This document shows, piece by piece, positions 53,196 through 60,833 of a stretch of 64,000 nucleotides of DNA. The DNA is from Bacillota bacterium (GTDB lineage: Bacteria; Bacillota; Clostridia; Lachnospirales; Lachnospiraceae), in assembly GCA_023421075.1 (NCBI GenBank), contig JAEZUM010000005.1, positions 1 to 64,000 on the forward strand, read 5' to 3'. Position 1 is the first letter of the stretch. Each line of letters begins with the position of its first letter. The notes beneath the pieces were generated by a model. It worked only from the letters and a program-made list of their open reading frames with translations, searched no databases and had not been told where the DNA came from. The position numbers and the translations under genes were made by a program.

Positions 53196-54146
53196 ATGCA
53201 AGGACATATGAAGCGTGAGAAGGTAACGATGAAGGATATTGCGAAGGAGCTTAATTTGTCTCTCGCAACAGTTTCTTATGTGCTGAATCATTCAGAAAAA
53301 GAGAAAATAAGCCATGATACCCGGTTCAAGGTATTGGAGACTGCGAAGAGACTTGGATATGTTCCCAATCAAACTGCAAAATCCTTAGCGAAAAATCAAA
53401 GCAACCTGATTGGAATCATCGTTAATTTTAACGAGACCGCCTCATCCTATTATAAACAGCAAGCGATGGATCTGGCCGGAGAACTACAGCAGCAAATTCA
53501 TCAGGCCGGCTATGATACCATCCTTTCCGTAACTCATGATTTCGATGAGATACAGATTAAATATAAGCATACCCTGGAAGCTGCCTTTATCATAGATATG
53601 GACGAAAATGCTTTAAAGAAGATTACAAAGCATTATTATGTTCCGGTGGTATTCCTGGATTGTGATTTTGCGGAGTCCCTATTTTATAAGGTTCTGCCGG
53701 ATTACGATTACATCTTGTCCCAGGGAAAGAAGATGCTTCAAACCGAGAATCCCTTCCTGGTTATGGACCAAATCATCAGCGAACGATTAAGGCACCAAAT
53801 CATGGCTCACTTCAGACCGGAGAATATATTCATTCATCGCAGCGACACCAATCTGAAAGAATTCCTCTCCCATCATATATCTCAGAAGGGAATCGTGATC
53901 GGTGATCTGCTTGGAATGCAGGTGGAACGATATATCGATAATAGTAATATTCTGGTTCTATCATCTTATTATGCTACCGATTTATTGCTTCCCGATACAA
54001 AGCGCATCATAACCAGCAATCGACAAAAAGCTGTTGTAGCCATGGAGCTTATCAAAAAACTGATTCATATGGATTATGACGAGACCTCAAATACCAGAAT
54101 TCTGTTATTACCGGACCCTCCGGTTAATATCTTCATAGAATCCTAA
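53196..54146 (+). CDS. LacI-family regulator, divergent effector domain
   Basis: 316-residue regulator with a clear LacI helix-turn-helix, VTMKDIAKELNLSLATVSYV, and hinge near YVPNQTAKSLAKNQ. The effector half is short and unlike typical sugar-binding domains: it has long helical stretches and few of the usual binding-site landmarks. The start may be 53196 or the ATG at 53208; AGGAAAGGA is just before the first. It is divergent from the GH13 gene, so control of that gene is likely. It ends at a convergent terminator. Confidence 0.88.
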   Translation: MQGHMKREKVTMKDIAKELNLSLATVSYVLNHSEKEKISHDTRFKVLETAKRLGYVPNQTAKSLAKNQSNLIGIIVNFNETASSYYKQQAMDLAGELQQQIHQAGYDTILSVTHDFDEIQIKYKHTLEAAFIIDMDENALKKITKHYYVPVVFLDCDFAESLFYKVLPDYDYILSQGKKMLQTENPFLVMDQIISERLRHQIMAHFRPENIFIHRSDTNLKEFLSHHISQKGIVIGDLLGMQVERYIDNSNILVLSSYYATDLLLPDTKRIITSNRQKAVVAMELIKKLIHMDYDETSNTRILLLPDPPVNIFIES

Positions 54147-54204
54147 AGGACCTCAACTCAGCGTAAGGATGTTTCAATTCACCTACGTTGAAGCAAGGTC
54201 CTTC
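54146..54204. terminator. Bidirectional terminator between LacI and DUF2202 genes
   Basis: AAGGACCT (54146-54153) pairs with AGGTCCTT (54196-54203), with further pairing of TCA-CGTA and TACG-TGA inside. The region 54204-54266 holds nothing else of note. Confidence 0.6.
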
Positions 54205-54266
54205 TTAATTATAACATTATGTTATACTTTACATCGGATACCGCTCCGATCACAATTCGTCATAAA

Positions 54267-54926
54267 TTATGATATTATGCTGCAAGTACCGGAACCACGG
54301 CCGTTCTGTCCTCGTCCAGCTCCTGCTCCTCTGCCAAATCCCATTCCTCTTCCCGCTCCGGTTCCGGTGCAGCCACCATTTTGTCCGGAGCCTTTATTCA
54401 TTCTTCCGGTGCCATCGCAAGTTAAGTTCCCGTCAAGTGCCTTTTGAAATGCTTGTAAATGTCTGCTAGACGCTCTTTGCAAGCTCTCAAAAACCTGTTT
54501 CACATCCGCCGGCAATTCCTCTTTCAGGAACTTTTCATACATTGCGATATTATTCTCTTCCATTGCTATTTCTGATGCATAGATTTCCTCTAGAGTCTCT
54601 GCAGTACTTACCACAGAATCCTGCGCCGGCAGTGTATAGCCGTAGGTTGTAAACAGCTGTATCAGGCGGTTGATATGATTTTCCTCTGACTTTACGATGT
54701 TTGTAAACGGAACCTGTTCACCGAATTTCTCGATGACTGCCTCATAGCCTGCCTGCGCTGCATATTCATCCTGGAAAGCATAGATCAGCATCTCCTCCAG
54801 GTTATATTCCGTATCTGCCAATGCACCGGCAGAACCATAACCGGCATTCGCATATGCAATTCCTCCAGCCGATGCGAATACAGTTACAATTAAGCTCGCC
54901 AATATTATTTTCATACCCTTCTTCAT
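54267..54926 (-). CDS. DUF2202 ferritin-like exported protein with Gly/Arg-rich tail
   Basis: 219 residues. Signal peptide about 1-26 ending near AYANA, then a four-helix DUF2202-type domain (about 40-165) with repeated E-x-x-N/H patterns such as EDEYAAQAGYE-like QDEYAAQAGYEAVIEKFG and SEENHINRLIQLF that suggest a ferritin-like metal site. The tail from about 170 is low-complexity (Gly, Arg, Asn, Cys) and ends RGSGTCSIIS. It lies 116 bp downstream of the sensor kinase gene and may be a target or partner. Physiological role unknown. Confidence 0.82.
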   Translation of the reverse strand: MKKGMKIILASLIVTVFASAGGIAYANAGYGSAGALADTEYNLEEMLIYAFQDEYAAQAGYEAVIEKFGEQVPFTNIVKSEENHINRLIQLFTTYGYTLPAQDSVVSTAETLEEIYASEIAMEENNIAMYEKFLKEELPADVKQVFESLQRASSRHLQAFQKALDGNLTCDGTGRMNKGSGQNGGCTGTGAGRGMGFGRGAGAGRGQNGRGSGTCSIIS

Positions 54927-55042
54927 AACATCATCTCCTAATATTCTTTGATTATCATTTTACATTCCTGATAGCGCTATCACCCTTAACTTAAGTGGTA
55001 ACTTCATTATAGAAAGAAGATGTGATGAAAGTATGATAGAAG

Positions 55043-56479
55043 TCAGAAAGATCGGTGAGAGTTATCCTTCGCCAGTTCAAACCAAAAGGTTGTCCCAACA
55101 CCAATACTGCTTTCCACACCAAAGGGAATATGGTGCATACTCAGAATGCTCTTAACGATGGCAAGCCCCAGCCCTGAGCCGTTATGTTTTTTCCTCGCAG
55201 CCCTGTTTCCCGTATAATAGCGTTCAAACACATAAGGCAGCTCATCCTTCTCGATACCTTCTCCATCGTCTGCAACTTCCAGACGTACCGTTTCCGGACG
55301 ATCAATCACCTTAAGTATGATATTCCCACCTGCTTCTGTGTGATTAATCGCATTATTTATCAGGTTATAAAGAACCTGCTCCAGTCGTCCTCGATCTCCC
55401 TTCACATAGAGCTCAGCGGTTTCCGGATGTACAAATTCAATCTTATGATCGACACTGCCCAGCTCATAACGCTTCAATATATCCTCTAGCATCTCCATCA
55501 GGGCGAAGTCTTTCATATCAAGACGTACCGCTCCAGCCTGATATTGCGACAGACTCAAAATATCCTCAACGATCTTCGACAAACGAATCGATTCTTCAAT
55601 AATTACCCCCAATTGTTTTTCTCTTTTCTCCGGGTTTTCCCCGGTAACATCGCGAAGTGTCTCTGCATAGCCCCTGATCAGACTCAATGGTGTCCTTAGC
55701 TCATGGGATACATTGGCTACCAGATCCTTTCGAAGTCGGTCATTTTTCGCCAACTCTTCACCCATTCGATTCATACTCCGCGCCAACTCTCCTAATTCAT
55801 CCTGGCTCAGGAGTTCTACCCTCTCATCAAATTCTCCTCCGGAATATCGTTCCGCGATCTTTTGTAGCTTCAGGATCGGCTTCGTAAAGGATCTGGACAG
55901 GACGTAAGTTATGAGCAAGGATACTCCGATTAGAAGTATAATAATCCAGATTAATTGCTGCTTTAAGATTGCTGCAGTGTCTTCAACCGGTGCCATTGGA
56001 ACATTTAGGATCACTGCGCCTTTTACGAAACCGTCTTTCAATACCGGTAGCCCGATTAGCATGTATTTGCTGCCAAACCGGGGATGTTTCGCTTCTAATT
56101 TTGCAATTTTTCCGGATAGAGCAATGTTATATGCTTCCATGTTTACATTTCTCATCATACCCCTACCTGCCATACTATTGCTGTTATCCGCTTGGAACAA
56201 TACCTGTCCCGAGGAATCAACCACCTCCAGACTCAGCTGCTGAAGATAAGCAAGACTCTCCATCTCCTCCTGTAACCCGACCTCCCGGACTGTAGTGTTG
56301 ATATCTTCTGAGGTGGCTAATCGTTCTACGATAGTATTCCCTTTTGAGATTAGCTCTGAAATCTTGATCCGTGTATAGAATTGATCAAGAAAAACAATTT
56401 GGAATAGCCAGAGTATGATAAGTACAACAGCAACCAGAAGCATCATTCCCGACCATAATTTCGCACTGATTCTTCTCAT
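55043..56479 (-). CDS. Sensor histidine kinase
   Basis: 478-residue two-component kinase: membrane segment at about 12-32, extracytoplasmic region about 33-172, second membrane segment about 173-195, HAMP about 196-248, HisKA with phospho-acceptor His259 in VSHELRTPLSL, and HATPase with N-box INNAINHTEAGG, DDGEGIEKDEL and GSGLGLAIVKSIL. It starts 2 bp after the response regulator stop. The sensory region has no obvious named domain. Confidence 0.94.
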   Translation of the reverse strand: MRRISAKLWSGMMLLVAVVLIILWLFQIVFLDQFYTRIKISELISKGNTIVERLATSEDINTTVREVGLQEEMESLAYLQQLSLEVVDSSGQVLFQADNSNSMAGRGMMRNVNMEAYNIALSGKIAKLEAKHPRFGSKYMLIGLPVLKDGFVKGAVILNVPMAPVEDTAAILKQQLIWIIILLIGVSLLITYVLSRSFTKPILKLQKIAERYSGGEFDERVELLSQDELGELARSMNRMGEELAKNDRLRKDLVANVSHELRTPLSLIRGYAETLRDVTGENPEKREKQLGVIIEESIRLSKIVEDILSLSQYQAGAVRLDMKDFALMEMLEDILKRYELGSVDHKIEFVHPETAELYVKGDRGRLEQVLYNLINNAINHTEAGGNIILKVIDRPETVRLEVADDGEGIEKDELPYVFERYYTGNRAARKKHNGSGLGLAIVKSILSMHHIPFGVESSIGVGTTFWFELAKDNSHRSF

Positions 56480-56481
56480 AG

Positions 56482-57180
56482 CTATCCCACCCTTCTATCT
56501 GTTTCGAATTTATAACCAATCCCCCATACCGTAACAATCCATCTACGATAATCCTTCAGACTCTCCCGCAGCATCTTGATATGGGTATCCACCGTTCTGT
56601 CATCTCCGATAAAGTCATATCCCCATACTAAATTTAATAACTGATCTCTTGAAAATACCTTATTCTGGTTCTTAACAAAAAAGCTAAGAAGATCATATTC
56701 CTTTGGCGTCAGAGTAATCCGCTGTTGATTAAGTGTTACATTTCTGGCATCAAAATCGATCTCAAAGTTCTCAATCTTCAGACGATTCCCGCTCGACTCC
56801 ATATGAATTCTTCCAACGCTTCGGGCAAAGATTGCCTTCATTCTAGCCAGTAGTTCCTTTGGGCTGAAGGGTTTAACCATATAATCATCAACTCCCAGTT
56901 CAAATCCAAAGAGTTTATCATATTCCTCTCCCCTGGCGGACAGCATAATGATCGGAATATCCGATCGCTTCCGAATTTCTCGACAGACAGTCCAACCATC
57001 CATTTTAGGAAGCATAATATCCAAAATAACCATAGAAAACTCCTGTGCCTGAAAGTAATTCAAAGCCTCCACCCCATCCGTTGCCTCTACAATCTCATAG
57101 TCTTCATTCGCCACATATTCCTTAATAATATCCTGAATTCCTTGTTCGTCATCAACAATTAATATCCTTCGCTTATCCAT
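56482..57180 (-). CDS. OmpR/PhoB-family response regulator
   Basis: 232 residues with receiver domain (acidic pocket DDE at 10-12, phospho-acceptor Asp54 in VILDIMLP, Lys near 103 in VKPFSPKELL) and winged-helix DNA-binding domain (LTPKEYDLLSFFVKN, RTVDTHIKMLR). It forms an operon with the kinase at 55043. The upstream gap 57181-57417 is shared with the divergent small-protein gene. Confidence 0.95.
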   Translation of the reverse strand: MDKRRILIVDDEQGIQDIIKEYVANEDYEIVEATDGVEALNYFQAQEFSMVILDIMLPKMDGWTVCREIRKRSDIPIIMLSARGEEYDKLFGFELGVDDYMVKPFSPKELLARMKAIFARSVGRIHMESSGNRLKIENFEIDFDARNVTLNQQRITLTPKEYDLLSFFVKNQNKVFSRDQLLNLVWGYDFIGDDRTVDTHIKMLRESLKDYRRWIVTVWGIGYKFETDRRVG

Positions 57181-57349
57181 CGATTACCTACCCTTCGGTT
57201 TGTAAAACAGTTTTCAGGTCCGTTGTTCCTTACTTACATTATAGTATTGTCATTGGATACGTCAATGAAAGTCATTCACAAATATTGTGTTGCATTATAT
57301 CATTTTTTTAGAATTTCATAACTATACTGTCGCATTTTCTCAGTTCTAG

Positions 57350-57358
57350 CATAGGATA
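57350..57358 (+). promoter_or_regulatory. Sporulation-type -10 element before the first small protein
   Basis: CATAGGATA matches the CATANNNTA -10 of sigma-E/sigma-K promoters, 60 bp before the ATG at 57418. A similar TATACACTA occurs at 57732-57740 before the second gene. No convincing -35 was found. Confidence 0.25.
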
Positions 57359-57417
57359 TAGTAAGATTCGGAAGAAGATTGACGAATCTAAAAAGCTAAT
57401 AAAAGGAGGAATAAAAT

Positions 57418-57705
57418 ATGTCATTAGAAGAACTGTGTCGTTATATTGGTCAGACAGTTACCATCTTTACTACCAGTGGCGGTGCTTCCGGCTGTGGCTT
57501 CACAGGTGTACTCCTATTTGTGAATCCCTGCTATGTAACTCTGGTAAATCGCATTGGAACTCCGCCGTCCAATCCGTTTGGTGAGTCAAATATTTGTGAC
57601 AGAGGAGATTCACGCCATGCTGATCATCACGAACGTCACGTGGTAGGCTCTGTTACTGACATCCCGGTGGATAAGATCGCGAGCTTCTGCCATAATGCAA
57701 TTTAG
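57418..57705 (+). CDS. Small Cys/Gly protein of unknown function (tandem copy 1)
   Basis: 95 residues, not recognised with certainty. The first 45 residues (YIGQTVTIFTTSGGASGCGF, then TGVLLFVNPCYVTL) repeat almost exactly in the next gene. They look like a small beta-barrel of the SH3/Sm kind and distantly resemble DUF2642-type spore proteins. A His/Asp-rich stretch follows (about 60-80), and the end DIPVDKIASFCHNAI is also shared. AGGAGG stands 8 bp before the ATG. A sporulation-like -10 sequence upstream hints at a spore coat role (weak). Confidence 0.8.
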   Translation: MSLEELCRYIGQTVTIFTTSGGASGCGFTGVLLFVNPCYVTLVNRIGTPPSNPFGESNICDRGDSRHADHHERHVVGSVTDIPVDKIASFCHNAI

Positions 57706-57786
57706 TACACAAAAGCAATCACCTTTCACTATATACACTAGACGTTATTTTGAAGTTTCAATTATAAATTATTAATTTAAGGAGGA

Positions 57787-58164
57787 ATGAACATGTCATT
57801 CAATGGTAACAGATCTAATTTTGGTTTTAATGGCCTCCGGGGCAATGGATTACTGGAGCATATGTGTGAATTTATTGGCGAGACCGTAACAATATTTACC
57901 ACCAGCGGTGGGGCTTCCGGTTGTGGCTTTACCGGTGTTCTTATCACCGTAAATCCTTGTTTTGTACGTCTTGTGACTGAGCAGGGATTTCCACCCTCAA
58001 ATCCGCTTGCAGAGAATATCTGCGGTGAAATGGACGGCGGACCCGGAAGAGGTCCGGGAGGATTCTGCGGAAGAGGAGACCATGATGGTCCATTCCGTGC
58101 AGTCGGTTCGGTATGTGATATTCCGGTTGACAGAATCGTTGCTTTCTGTCATAACGCAGTATAA
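57787..58164 (+). CDS. Small Cys/Gly protein of unknown function (tandem copy 2)
   Basis: 125-residue paralogue of the preceding gene, with an extra N-terminal Asn/Gly-rich segment (about 1-18) and a Gly/Arg/Asp-rich insert (about 85-105) in the place of the His/Asp stretch. The shared core contains ETVTIFTTSGGASGCGFTGV and the ending DIPVDRIVAFCHNAV. Conserved cysteines in GCGF, NPC and FCHNA suggest disulfides or metal binding. GGAGG precedes the ATG. A terminator follows directly. Confidence 0.8.
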   Translation: MNMSFNGNRSNFGFNGLRGNGLLEHMCEFIGETVTIFTTSGGASGCGFTGVLITVNPCFVRLVTEQGFPPSNPLAENICGEMDGGPGRGPGGFCGRGDHDGPFRAVGSVCDIPVDRIVAFCHNAV

Positions 58165-58165
58165 G

Positions 58166-58196
58166 AAAAAGGGGGGTGTTTTCACACCCCCTTTTC
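58166..58196. terminator. Bidirectional terminator overlapping the end of the cytochrome-b5-like gene
   Basis: AAAAAGGGGGG-TG / CA-CCCCCTTTT hairpin with T-run on both strands. It serves the plus-strand small protein gene and lies across the last codons and stop (58182-58184) of the minus-strand gene. Confidence 0.8.
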
Positions 58197-58811
58197 TAAT
58201 ATCCCTACTTTCGGTAACTTGTTCAATCGATCCATTATTCCCTGATGACACCCCATAAACGGACCGCTCAGATCCTTACCGGCTTGCAAACCAAAATGTC
58301 TGCCTCCGGCCCAGCGTACAACATCACTGACGTCATAGACGTTACCTTTTACCGCTACATAGGCAGGCTTGCCGTCTGTACCGTCATATTCCGCCAGCTC
58401 TTCTACGGTAAAGCTTCTCTGCTCCTGTTCCTCCGGTTGCTCCTGTTCTACCGGCTGCTCTGTACCTGGCAGCTGCTCCCAAGAGGTATCCTGCGGTTCC
58501 GGCTGAGGTAATTGCGGATCCGGTTCCGACATCGTTTGGTTTCCCTGCATATCCTTCTCTCCGGGCTGAAGCATCTGCTCATAGCTTTCGATACTATTCG
58601 GCTGATAATGATAGCTGTGGCTTCTTCTCTGATGAACCGGTGCTTTCCACAGATCCATGTAAAGACTGATCAGAGCACCGGTTGCATCATCAATCTGCAT
58701 CTGAAAGTAATTCTTCTGATAATAAGAAGTAGCAAATACCTGCATCTGGCTATAATGGCATATCTCCTTGATATAACCATAGATTCTTCTCTTCATCTCA
58801 AATTCATCCAT
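58182..58811 (-). CDS. Cytochrome b5-like heme-binding domain protein
   Basis: 209 residues. The C-terminal 75 residues form a cytochrome-b5-type domain: FTVEELAEYDG, AYVAVKGNVYDVSDV, and two candidate heme-ligand histidines in GRHFGLQAGKDL and MGCHQG. The N-terminal 60 residues are helical and aromatic (IKEICHYSQMQVFATSYYQKN-type pattern), and a Gln/Pro/Glu-rich linker joins them (about 85-130). No signal peptide or membrane segment is evident. Such proteins are common in anaerobic Firmicutes with unknown partners. The C-terminus is encoded within a terminator hairpin. Confidence 0.8.
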   Translation of the reverse strand: MDEFEMKRRIYGYIKEICHYSQMQVFATSYYQKNYFQMQIDDATGALISLYMDLWKAPVHQRRSHSYHYQPNSIESYEQMLQPGEKDMQGNQTMSEPDPQLPQPEPQDTSWEQLPGTEQPVEQEQPEEQEQRSFTVEELAEYDGTDGKPAYVAVKGNVYDVSDVVRWAGGRHFGLQAGKDLSGPFMGCHQGIMDRLNKLPKVGILEKGV

Positions 58812-59080
58812 AGCTTCCCCTTATCTACTAATATAAATCATTCAATAATCTATATCAAAGGAAAGCCATTATTATGCTTCTATTTGTAATTATCCTGCGA
58901 AGAACAAAGCAAGAATACCAAGTCGTTCTTTTATCTGTACCAGTGATAACATCACAGAAAACCAGGTTTAATTATGCTAAAGTTGCCTCATATCAGTCAC
59001 AGATTATTTCAGATACATTTCTCAAACAAATAAAAATACATTTTTAAACATTCTTTAACACAAAAAAGGAGGATCTACTT
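58812..59080. other. Intergenic region, no gene seen
   Basis: AT-rich DNA between divergent genes. It holds an AAAAAGGAGG ribosome site for the 59081 gene. I saw no clear promoter, hairpin or other feature. Confidence 0.4.
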
Positions 59081-59248
59081 ATGCCATCCATACTCAAATT
59101 ATTATTAGGAACGGTCATCGGAGCTATCATAGGTTTTCTGTATTACAAAGTTGTCGGTTGTCCGACCGGTTCCTGCCCAATTACCAAGAGCCCACTCCGG
59201 TCTACCATTTATGGAGCTTTCTTAGGACTAATGCTGGCTGCTTCATAG
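59081..59248 (+). CDS. Small membrane protein, DUF6132-like
   Basis: 55 residues, ATG with AAAAAGGAGG 8 bp upstream. Two hydrophobic stretches (about 5-22 and 42-55) flank the motif GCPTGSCPITKSP, which has two cysteines in a C-x4-C arrangement. This matches DUF6132-type proteins as I recall them. It precedes the split permease genes by 77 bp, and the set ends in a rhodanese lipoprotein. The paired cysteines next to a rhodanese suggest sulfur handling (inference). Confidence 0.75.
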   Translation: MPSILKLLLGTVIGAIIGFLYYKVVGCPTGSCPITKSPLRSTIYGAFLGLMLAAS

Positions 59249-59325
59249 AAACGCATTGTTTTTCTTCCGTCAATGCTTTATATTAAACAAATAAAGATAT
59301 CAGAATAAAAGAAAGGGGACTTACG

Positions 59326-59808
59326 ATGGATTCGTATATCTTCTATACACTAACTGTAATTCTACTGGCTCTATCCTTCTATAAGGATAAGAAAAAAACC
59401 AAAATGGCATTAAAAAAGGCTTGGAAGGCCTTTGAGAATATCCTCCCGCAATTTCTTGTTGTTATATTACTCGTCGGATTAATGCTTGCTGTACTGGACG
59501 CCAATACAATTTCCAAAATTATCGGCAAGGAATCCGGTAGCCTAGGAGTCATCTTGTCCGCCGTCATCGGTGCAATCACGCTGATTCCTGCCTTTGTTGC
59601 CTTCCCTACCGCTGCCCTTTTACTGGAAGCCGGAGCCGGATATATGCAGATTGGTGCCTTTGTTTCCAGTCTCATGATGGTGGGGGTTGTGACTCTTCCG
59701 ATCGAATTCAAATACTTCGGAAAAAAGATATCCATACTTCGTAATATCTTAGCCTTCCTGTTTTCTTTTCTGGTTGCTGTTATTATCGGATTGGTGGTGA
59801 CAAAATGA
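59326..59808 (+). CDS. UPF0718/ArsP-like permease, first half
   Basis: 160 residues with about four membrane segments. The central segment GAITLIPAFVAFPTAALLLEAGAG resembles the core repeat of the permease family that includes YraQ and ArsP, in which one chain normally has two such halves. The partner half is the next gene, and the two share ATGA (59805-59808), so translation is coupled. The substrate is unknown. Confidence 0.78.
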   Translation: MDSYIFYTLTVILLALSFYKDKKKTKMALKKAWKAFENILPQFLVVILLVGLMLAVLDANTISKIIGKESGSLGVILSAVIGAITLIPAFVAFPTAALLLEAGAGYMQIGAFVSSLMMVGVVTLPIEFKYFGKKISILRNILAFLFSFLVAVIIGLVVTK

Positions 59809-60344
59809 AAAAATGGATTAAGCGTTATCGTTCCTTTATCGTAGTATTATTCGGAATACTTCTATTGACATTATTAAATAATACTCTAGGGCTGAAGGCT
59901 CTTAGCATCTCGATCAATTCCTTTCGGGAAATGCTCTTAGTCATCCCTCCGGTCTTCCTCCTTCTTGGCCTGCTTGATGTCTGGGTTCCAAGAGAAACCA
60001 TGATGAAATATATGGGAGAAGGTTCCGGTTGGAAAGGCGTAATTCTCGCCATATTAATCGGATCAGCAGCGGCAGGACCGCTTTACGGAGCCTTTCCCGT
60101 GGCCGCGGTATTTATGAAAAAGGGGGTTAAGTTCATGAATGTACTTATTTTCCTGGGTGCATGGTCAACAACAAAAATCCCGATGTTCCTGTTTGAGCTA
60201 TCCTCCCTCGGTGTGAAATTTGCCCTTACAAGGCTGTTGATCGATATCCCGGGAGTTATTATAATCGCTTTTCTGCTATCAAAAGCCATATCAAAACAGG
60301 AAATAGCCAGAATCTATGAAAATGCGCAACACCTTGATGAATAG
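59805..60344 (+). CDS. UPF0718/ArsP-like permease, second half
   Basis: 179 residues with about four membrane segments. GSAAAGPLYGAFPVAAVFMKKG matches the core motif of the first half, including the A-F-P. The pair probably forms one transporter. The C-terminus is a short cytosolic helix. It is 15 bp upstream of the rhodanese gene. Confidence 0.8.
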   Translation: MKKWIKRYRSFIVVLFGILLLTLLNNTLGLKALSISINSFREMLLVIPPVFLLLGLLDVWVPRETMMKYMGEGSGWKGVILAILIGSAAAGPLYGAFPVAAVFMKKGVKFMNVLIFLGAWSTTKIPMFLFELSSLGVKFALTRLLIDIPGVIIIAFLLSKAISKQEIARIYENAQHLDE

Positions 60345-60359
60345 TAAAGGAGATTATCT

Positions 60360-60830
60360 ATGAAAAAATATATGATGATTGTTCTAACTCTTACCCTGTC
60401 CGTCTTCCTGCTGACCGGCTGCACCGCCAAGAGCAGCGTACCCGAGACCCAAAAAAACACCACGACAGCGGCTGATACAGACCAAGAGGAAGAAACACCG
60501 GCACCCATAGCAGTAAGCACTCTCGAGAAAATTAATGCCGAGAAGGCGAAAGAGATGATGGATGCCGGCGATAAGTTAATTATTTTAGATGTTAGAACCC
60601 AAGAGGAGTACCAGGAAGGGCATATTGAGGGTGCTATTCTTATTCCGGACTTTGAAATCGAATCAAAAGCAGAGGAAATATTAACTGATAAGAATACTAC
60701 CGTCTTAGTGTATTGCCGAAGCGGAAGAAGAAGTGCTTTGGCTTCCCAGAAGCTAAGTGATCTGGGTTATACCTCAATCTATGATTTTGGCGGTATCATT
60801 GATTGGCCTTACGAAGTGGTAACCGACTGA
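60360..60830 (+). CDS. Rhodanese-like lipoprotein
   Basis: 156-residue exported lipoprotein with lipobox L-T-G-C (Cys about residue 21), a Thr/Pro/Glu-rich linker and a rhodanese domain (about 55-155). The active-site Cys119 sits in the loop YCRSGRRSA, so sulfurtransferase activity is plausible. It closes the operon DUF6132, permease halves, rhodanese. Extracellular sulfurtransferase plus membrane permease suggests uptake or export of a sulfur species such as thiosulfate (inference). It converges on the GH130 gene with only 3 bp between stop codons. Confidence 0.88.
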   Translation: MKKYMMIVLTLTLSVFLLTGCTAKSSVPETQKNTTTAADTDQEEETPAPIAVSTLEKINAEKAKEMMDAGDKLIILDVRTQEEYQEGHIEGAILIPDFEIESKAEEILTDKNTTVLVYCRSGRRSALASQKLSDLGYTSIYDFGGIIDWPYEVVTD

Positions 60831-60833
60831 TTC

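Noticed and set aside
54169..54447. A Pro-rich 92-codon plus-strand frame
   Set aside because: It is the reverse reading of the Gly/Arg-rich tail of the DUF2202 gene, and the composition comes from that.
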